A stretch of DNA of 28,353 nt, from the NCBI GenBank assembly GCA_018369555.1, contig JAGZCC010000028.1:1-28353 (forward strand). The letters run 5' to 3'. A program made the position numbers and the translations under genes. Numbering within the stretch: the stretch's first letter is position 1; every line of letters starts with the position of its first letter. Below, piece after piece: positions 23,109-28,353 of the stretch. The stretch comes from Thomasclavelia spiroformis. Its GTDB lineage: Bacteria > Bacillota_I > Bacilli_A > Erysipelotrichales > Coprobacillaceae. Below the pieces are notes generated by a model. It had not been told where the DNA came from and made no database searches. It saw only the letters and a list, made by a program, of their open reading frames with translations.

Positions 23109-24455
23109 ATGAAGATATTGTTTACTTGTGTAGGTAAATCAGATCCACTGACAATCTTTGAAAATGATGTTATATACGATGCTGCATATATGCAAATTGT
23201 AAGATATCATCGTCCTGATAAAATTTATTTTTATATGTCAAAAGAAATTTGTGAGTTTGATGCTATAGATAATAGATATGAAAAATCAGTTATGTTATTG
23301 AATAAGTATTTAAATACTAAAATTGAAGCGTATAAAATTAAAAGACCAAAATTAATAGATGTACAGAGATTTGATGAATTTTATGATGATTTTGAAAATA
23401 TTATTAATGAAATAATTGAAGAAAATGGTAAAGATGTAGAAATATTGTGTAATGTTTCTTCTGGTACTCCAGCAATGAAAGCTACACTGCAAATTTTAGC
23501 AGCTTTATCTAAATATAAACTCATACCAATTCAAGTTGATGATCCAACTAAAGGAAAATGGAAAAGGGTTGATTTGAAAAATTACGATTTAGATTTTTAT
23601 TGGGAATTAAACAGTGATAATGATATTAATGAAGATAGAACTTATTTTTCAAAAAATGATAAGTTTAATTTTAAAATTCAAAAGGAGTTATTAGTTAATC
23701 TGATTAAATCATACGATTATGAAGCAGCATATGATTTAGTTAATAGTTATAAATATCGTATTGATAAAAATGTTATAGATTTAATTAAATTTTCATTAGA
23801 CCGCTATAACCTTGATACAAAAGAAATATTAAAAAGTCCTAATAAATCTTTATTACCATATCTAGATGAAGAACAAGCAAAAATATTTGAATACGGTTTA
23901 TGGTTAAAAGTAAAAATTGAAAAAGGGGAAATCTTGGATTTTGTTCGTGGAATAACACCATTTTTATATGAAATATGTAAATATGCTCTAAATAATATTT
24001 GTAAAATCAATATTTTAAAATATTGTTCGAAAGATAAAAGAGGAGTAATGTATTTAACAAGACAATTAATGGATAAAGACAGTCAAGGTAAAGAATTATT
24101 AAAAATATTAGATTTTGAATTTTCTAAAAATAAATCAGGCAAATATAACGATACATTTTTATCAGAAAAACAAATGTTAACTATACTATATGCAAAATTA
24201 GACGATGATTCAAAATTACGCTTATCCTTAAAAATGCTCAATTCTTTAAGAAAAGAAATTCGTAATATTGCAAGTCATCAAATTACATGTGTAAGAGAAG
24301 AAGATATAATAAAAAAATTGGGTAAGAGTGTAGATGATTATGTAAATATTATCAAGATTGTATTAGCATGTTTGAATTTTGATACTAGTAAATATTGGGA
24401 AAGTTATAATCTAATGAATGAAAAAATAATTGAAGAAATCAATAAATTAAGGTAG
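23109..24455 (+). CDS. csm6: Csm6, cyclic-oligoadenylate-activated HEPN ribonuclease
   Basis: This is the type III-A accessory nuclease. The N-terminal CARF domain (residues ~1-170) binds cyclic oligoadenylate made by Cas10: a first strand with KILFTCVGKSDP and the ligand-loop signature NVSSGTPAMKATL at about residue 116. The C-terminal HEPN domain holds the catalytic R-x4-H motif, R385 and H390 (RNIASH). A length of 448 residues is typical. Both functional motifs are intact, so a non-specific RNase activity is expected on activation. The gene is first in the operon, ahead of cas10, whereas csm6 is more often near the end. Csm6 acts outside the Csm complex, in the cytoplasm. Confidence 0.93.
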   Translation: MKILFTCVGKSDPLTIFENDVIYDAAYMQIVRYHRPDKIYFYMSKEICEFDAIDNRYEKSVMLLNKYLNTKIEAYKIKRPKLIDVQRFDEFYDDFENIINEIIEENGKDVEILCNVSSGTPAMKATLQILAALSKYKLIPIQVDDPTKGKWKRVDLKNYDLDFYWELNSDNDINEDRTYFSKNDKFNFKIQKELLVNLIKSYDYEAAYDLVNSYKYRIDKNVIDLIKFSLDRYNLDTKEILKSPNKSLLPYLDEEQAKIFEYGLWLKVKIEKGEILDFVRGITPFLYEICKYALNNICKINILKYCSKDKRGVMYLTRQLMDKDSQGKELLKILDFEFSKNKSGKYNDTFLSEKQMLTILYAKLDDDSKLRLSLKMLNSLRKEIRNIASHQITCVREEDIIKKLGKSVDDYVNIIKIVLACLNFDTSKYWESYNLMNEKIIEEINKLR

Positions 24456-24463
24456 GTGGAAAT

Positions 24464-26812
24464 ATGGAAGACTATAAGTTAATTGATGTTGCTTATGGAG
24501 CTTTATTGCATGATATCGGGAAATTTTATCAGCGTACTTATGAGAAATCAGATTTATCCAAAAGAGAACTTGAAACTACTAGATATCATAAAAATGGTAA
24601 TTATTATAGTCATTTACATAGTGGATACACTTCACGCTTTTTAAATAAATATTTAGAAATGAATAATGAATTTGAAAAGTTAACGAGTGAACATCATCAT
24701 ATCAATGAAAGTGAACATTTTTTTAATATTATCAAAAAAGCTGATCAGATTGCTTCTGCAATTGATCGTCAAGATGAACTCAAAGATAATGAAGCTGAAA
24801 ATAAAAAAGGAAGTTTTATTACAGCTAGATTATATTCAGTTTTAAGTGAAGTTCATTTTGGTAAAGAAAAAAATGATAATAGTATATTTTCATTATCAAC
24901 TAGAGATCAGATGAATATACCTGATGCTAATTTTGTTCGTAAAAGTTTAAAAGAAAGTGTAGATGAATACAAAATATTGTTTGATGAATTTGCTGATGAG
25001 ATAGAGAAAAATATCTACTTGAAAAAAAGAGTCAATTTCATTGCTTATAATTACATGTATAATTTATTAAATAAATATTTAGTAACTGTACCAGCATCGA
25101 CTTATGGAGGTGTTAAATCTGCGGTAAGTCTTTTTGATCATTTGAAAATAAGTTCAGCAATTGCAAGTTGCTTATATGATAAAACATGTTATGATCAAGA
25201 GATGTTTTATATGTTAGAAATTGATGTTTCAGGAATACAAAGTTTTATTTATCAAGTTGTTGAAGGTAGTGGAACAAAACCTGGATTATCTAAAGCATTG
25301 AGAGGAAGGTCGATTTTAGTTGGATTAATTACTAATGCTATATCATATGCTTTTTTAAATGAATTTGGGTTAACTGTTAGTAACATTTTATTTAATACTG
25401 GTGGCGGTTCAATGATATTACTACCTTATAATCAATCAATTGAAAAAAAGGTAATGAATCTATCTAAGAAAATTAGAAAATCATTATTTAATTTGTTTCA
25501 AGCAGATATTACTTTTGTAAACGCAATGTTACCTGTAAATAAAAAAGAATTAGAAACATTTCAAACAGATAAAGCAATTGAATTAAAGAGTTTATTAGGA
25601 AGAAATAAAATGCGCAAATATCAAGATATTATTGATGATGCAGATTTTTTCTTTGATAAAATTGATTTCAACAGTAAATGTAATACTTGTGGTAGAGTTT
25701 CAAAAAACGAACAATGTTTTATTTGTAAAATGGTTGAAAAAATCTCACAAATATATACTAAAAATGAAAGTTTTGGAATTATTTATAATTTTAATAAAAC
25801 AAATGATATTAAAAATATAGAAACATTAGATTTAGGGTTTGTTCAATTATTATTTATAAATGATAAATCATATTTAATTGATGATGAAATTAGCTGGTAT
25901 GTAGATAGTATTAATAATTTTGGCTTTGGAAATGAAAAAATGTTATCTAGTCAAGTACCATTAAATGATTATGGAGATATTTTGAATTTTGAACAAATAA
26001 TAAAACTAACATCATCAAAATATGGTGATGAAAAATTAGCTATATTAAAAATGGATGTTGATGATTTAGGAGGAATTTTTGCATTTGGATTAAAAGTAAG
26101 TGACGAAGCTAGAGTACAGAGAACAATTTCAAAATATGTTACAATGAGTAGATTAATGGAGTTTTTCTTTGGACATGAGATAAAAAATATTTGTCGAGAA
26201 GTATCATTAAAAATCAATGAAAATATTAATGATAAAGTAAAAAATGGAACAATGTTTTATATTAATTATGCAGGAGGAGATGATTTAGTAATTATCGGTT
26301 CAGCATATTCAATTGTTGAATTAGCATTAGAAATCCATAAACGTTTTGCTAAATTTACTAATAATAGAAATATTACTATTTCAGGAGGAATTAATTTTCA
26401 AAGTGATAAAAAACCAATTCGTTTTGGGGTTCAAATGGCTGAAGATGCTTTATCAATGTCTAAAGATGGCGATAAAAATGCAATAACGCTATTAAATACA
26501 ACTGTTCCTTTTGGTGAATTTGAAGAATTATTAATTGAAGTTAAAGAAATATGTAAATTTATATCAGAAGGAAAACTTTCTAGAACAATGCTATATAATC
26601 TTATGAGTAATATAAGAGATAAAACATATATAGAATTTGTTTGTTTAGTGCCAAGGATTCAATATATTTTATATAGAAATGTTAAAGATCAAAAATTAGT
26701 AGAGAGTATGCGTTATCGATTAACTAAAATTAAAACTGATATGGATGTAAAACAGTATGTTTTAATTTTAAAATTAGTTTTATTGTTTACAAGAGAAAAT
26801 AAGGAGGAATAA
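24464..26812 (+). CDS. cas10: Cas10/Csm1, type III-A effector large subunit
   Basis: This is the signature subunit of type III systems: on target RNA binding it cuts single-stranded DNA and makes cyclic oligoadenylates. The 782 residues include an N-terminal HD nuclease domain with H16-D17 (LLHDIGKF) and a later ADQIAS element. A zinc-binding insert follows, with C406, C409, C418 and C421. The palm-like cyclase domain carries G604-G605-D606-D607 (YAGGDDLVI). All catalytic residues are present, so both activities should be functional. The gene follows csm6 after eight bases with an AGGTGG site, and its stop touches the csm2 start. Its partner Csm6 would read the cyclic signal. Confidence 0.95.
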   Translation: MEDYKLIDVAYGALLHDIGKFYQRTYEKSDLSKRELETTRYHKNGNYYSHLHSGYTSRFLNKYLEMNNEFEKLTSEHHHINESEHFFNIIKKADQIASAIDRQDELKDNEAENKKGSFITARLYSVLSEVHFGKEKNDNSIFSLSTRDQMNIPDANFVRKSLKESVDEYKILFDEFADEIEKNIYLKKRVNFIAYNYMYNLLNKYLVTVPASTYGGVKSAVSLFDHLKISSAIASCLYDKTCYDQEMFYMLEIDVSGIQSFIYQVVEGSGTKPGLSKALRGRSILVGLITNAISYAFLNEFGLTVSNILFNTGGGSMILLPYNQSIEKKVMNLSKKIRKSLFNLFQADITFVNAMLPVNKKELETFQTDKAIELKSLLGRNKMRKYQDIIDDADFFFDKIDFNSKCNTCGRVSKNEQCFICKMVEKISQIYTKNESFGIIYNFNKTNDIKNIETLDLGFVQLLFINDKSYLIDDEISWYVDSINNFGFGNEKMLSSQVPLNDYGDILNFEQIIKLTSSKYGDEKLAILKMDVDDLGGIFAFGLKVSDEARVQRTISKYVTMSRLMEFFFGHEIKNICREVSLKINENINDKVKNGTMFYINYAGGDDLVIIGSAYSIVELALEIHKRFAKFTNNRNITISGGINFQSDKKPIRFGVQMAEDALSMSKDGDKNAITLLNTTVPFGEFEELLIEVKEICKFISEGKLSRTMLYNLMSNIRDKTYIEFVCLVPRIQYILYRNVKDQKLVESMRYRLTKIKTDMDVKQYVLILKLVLLFTRENKEE

Positions 26813-27226
26813 ATGATGGGTTATAATAAAAAAGAAAATTATGTTAAATTTCCTAAAATTAATCAACCACTACATTTAGAATATGAAAATTATGTTGAAT
26901 TATATTTACCGGGTAAATTAGCTGATCAATATGCTAAAAAATTTGAAAAAATTCCTAATCATCAAATAAGAAAAATATTAGATACCGTAAAAATTGCATT
27001 AAAGCAAAGTGATAAGGATTTTGATAGTGCTAAAAAACAAATGTTTATGCTTGTTGCAATGAGTGCTTATAATGCTGGTAGAATGCCTAGTACGTTAAAA
27101 GTGTTATATTTCTTTTTGTCAAATACTATAAATGAACAGTCAATACAATCAAAAAAAGATATTGAAGCATTTGATCAATTTTTTACTAGTGTTGTAGCAT
27201 ATCATAAACTTGTCAGTAGAAATTAA
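26813..27226 (+). CDS. csm2: Csm2, type III-A small subunit
   Basis: A 137-residue helical protein immediately after cas10 and before csm3, the standard slot of the Csm complex small subunit, which lines the target RNA. It has the family's helical pattern with a basic helix HQIRKILDTVKIALK, a conserved central segment and a C-terminal FFTSVVAYHK element like the family's closing helix. The start ATG abuts the cas10 stop, with AAGGAGG six bases upstream; a second ATG one codon later is equally possible. Csm2 sequences diverge strongly, so position adds much to the call. Confidence 0.88.
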   Translation: MMGYNKKENYVKFPKINQPLHLEYENYVELYLPGKLADQYAKKFEKIPNHQIRKILDTVKIALKQSDKDFDSAKKQMFMLVAMSAYNAGRMPSTLKVLYFFLSNTINEQSIQSKKDIEAFDQFFTSVVAYHKLVSRN

Positions 27227-27243
27227 GATTGGGGGAAATGTTT

Positions 27244-27873
27244 ATGTTAGAAGGAATTTATGTATTGAATATTAAATTAGAATTATTGTCTGGATTATAT
27301 ATTGGTGGTAATGATAATGGTTTTGATATAGGTGGTGCTGATAGTGATGTAATTAGAAATCCGTTAACTAATAAACCATATATTCCTGGAAGTTCGTTAA
27401 AAGGAAAATTAAAATCGCTATTAAAATATCATATTAAAGAAGTAGATAGAACAAAAAAAGATATATTTTTTAAAGATAGTAATATTACAAATATTTTTGA
27501 ACCTATTGATGAAGGAGATATAAAAATTACTCGTGCAATTTTTAGAGACTTAACTTTAACAGTTGAAAGTGAAATCGAACTTCAAAATATTTTGGGAACA
27601 GGATGTTTTACTGAAATCAAAGCAGAAAATAAAGTAAACCCAATTTCTGGTAAATCGGATTCACCTCGTTTTGTTGAAAGAGTACCAGCAGGGGCAGTAT
27701 TTGAAGGGGAAATTGTTTTGAATGTATTTGATGGTGATAATAAAGAAACAATGATGAAGAATATAAAAAAATCACTAAAGTTACTAGAAATGAATTATCT
27801 TGGTGGTAATGGTACAAGAGGTTATGGACGAGTAAAAGTTGAATTTGATGAGTTTAAAGTAGTGAATTTATAA
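27244..27873 (+). CDS. csm3: Csm3, type III-A backbone RNase subunit
   Basis: A RAMP-fold Cas7-like protein that forms the backbone of the complex and cuts target RNA at regular intervals. The start is set at 27244 because GGGGGA lies seven bases upstream; an in-frame TTG at 27229 overlaps the ribosome binding site. With this start the catalytic aspartate is D33 (GGADSDVI), the same number as in the well-studied streptococcal protein. IPGSSLKGKLKSLL (near residue 46) and the C-terminal glycine-rich loop LGGNGTRGYGRV are classic RAMP signatures. At 209 residues it has the usual length. Confidence 0.95.
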   Translation: MLEGIYVLNIKLELLSGLYIGGNDNGFDIGGADSDVIRNPLTNKPYIPGSSLKGKLKSLLKYHIKEVDRTKKDIFFKDSNITNIFEPIDEGDIKITRAIFRDLTLTVESEIELQNILGTGCFTEIKAENKVNPISGKSDSPRFVERVPAGAVFEGEIVLNVFDGDNKETMMKNIKKSLKLLEMNYLGGNGTRGYGRVKVEFDEFKVVNL

Positions 27874-27874
27874 G

Positions 27875-28264
27875 ATGAAATTATATAAAATAACTTTTAA
27901 AAATATTTCGTCGATAACCAAAATTCCTGATGCTCAAACGATATTTGGGGCAGTTTGTAATATTATTAAACAAACTAAAGGAGCAGATGATTTGAGTAAG
28001 TATTTCAATTCTTTTAATAGTGAACCATTATTTGTGCATTCTTCAATGTTTTTAGATGGAACAATGCCAATGGTAAAAGTGGGATTAATTCCAATTGAAG
28101 AGAAAAATAGGCGTGTTTTAGAGTTAGAGCCTAAAGAACAGCTAAAATATTTAAGTCAATTAAAGAAGTTAAAAAAGATAAATGCAGTAACTTTAGATAT
28201 ATATAATGAATATCTTGTAGACGGAAAATTTACTGAACTAAAAGAAGATATTTATTTCTTGTAA
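27875..28264 (+). pseudogene. csm4: Csm4, 5' portion (truncated)
   Basis: The first 129 codons resemble Csm4, the Cas5-like RAMP that caps the 5' handle end of the crRNA with Cas10. The N-terminal strand is LYKITFKN, then a helix with TIFGAVCNIIK, and a segment SSMFLDGTMPMVKVGLIP that matches the family's loop before the middle strand. Full-length Csm4 has about 300 residues, so more than half, including the C-terminal RAMP repeat and glycine-rich loop, is missing. No forward frame after the stop restores it before the window ends. An insertion, deletion or a frameshift with distant continuation are all possible. The gene starts one base after the csm3 stop. Confidence 0.72.
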
Positions 28265-28353
28265 AACTTTATATCTGATTTTTGATTATCCCTATAAATA
28301 TTACACTTTCAAGCATTTCGAAGTATAGAAAAACACTCATTTTACCACGAATA
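28265..28353. other. Unidentified sequence after truncated csm4
   Basis: This 89-base end piece does not continue Csm4 in any forward frame. On the minus strand a frame is open from the window edge to a TAA at 28269-28271 (27 codons). If real, it would be the 3' end of a convergent gene lying almost directly against the csm4 stop, as expected for an inserted element. The piece is too short to identify. Confidence 0.35.

Noticed and set aside
25632..25820. Alternative + strand frame within cas10
   Set aside because: It lies entirely inside the zinc-ribbon region of cas10 in another frame, with a low-complexity product and no ribosome binding site.
27229..27243. TTG start for csm3
   Set aside because: The TTG overlaps the GGGGGA ribosome binding site of the ATG at 27244, and the later start gives the family's usual N-terminus.
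28269..28353. Transposase C-terminus on the minus strand
   Set aside because: Twenty-seven open codons are too few to name a family and no terminal inverted repeat was recognised; kept only as unidentified sequence.
1..28353. tRNA, rRNA or large structured RNA genes
   Set aside because: No cloverleaf-like pattern or rRNA segment was noticed on either strand; the integration target is a protein gene, not a tRNA.

Overview
The window is low-G+C DNA from a Bacillota (Firmicutes) chromosome. The right part is visibly more A+T-rich than the left. Three things point to a spore-forming, Erysipelotrichales-like gut bacterium (for example a Thomasclavelia/Coprobacillus relative): a PadR - HAAS-domain - DUF4097 - PspC envelope cassette, a CotJC/manganese-catalase-like gene, and a type III-A CRISPR operon. 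The genus is an inference from gene content only.

Bases 1 to about 18,726 are the right-hand part of an HK97-type siphophage prophage; its left end lies outside the window. The structural genes run on the + strand in standard order: large terminase, portal, a small zinc-ribbon gene, prohead protease, major capsid protein, connector, a fibre/decoration block (5509-8007), head closure, HK97 gp10-like protein, tail terminator, major tail protein, tail chaperones G and GT (joined by a -1 frameshift at AAAAAAC), a 1,085-residue tape measure, distal tail protein, Gp37-like tail protein and a BppU-like baseplate protein. The fibre block holds proteins that share an N-terminal anchor motif, plus two FIVAR-like three-helix domains, one fused and one standing alone. 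No holin or endolysin is visible.

A bidirectional terminator follows the baseplate gene. Next come a minus-strand XRE/Cro-like repressor and a rightward operon (33-residue protein, acidic 124-residue protein, tyrosine integrase). The two divergent promoters each carry a copy of the same operator between their -35 and -10 boxes, which suggests a compact integration/excision switch. The prophage stops inside a CotJC/manganese-catalase-like gene, of which only the 3' part remains here (18721-19146). The integrating element therefore split a likely sporulation gene at its metal-ligand motif.

The host part continues with an autoregulated PadR cassette (PadR repressor, HAAS membrane protein, DUF4097 protein, PspC), an ABC-F ATPase, and then csm6 - cas10/csm1 - csm2 - csm3 - csm4. 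The csm4 gene stops after 129 codons, well short of the family's usual length, and only 89 bases of unidentified sequence follow. cas1, cas2, cas6, csm5 and a CRISPR array are not in the window.
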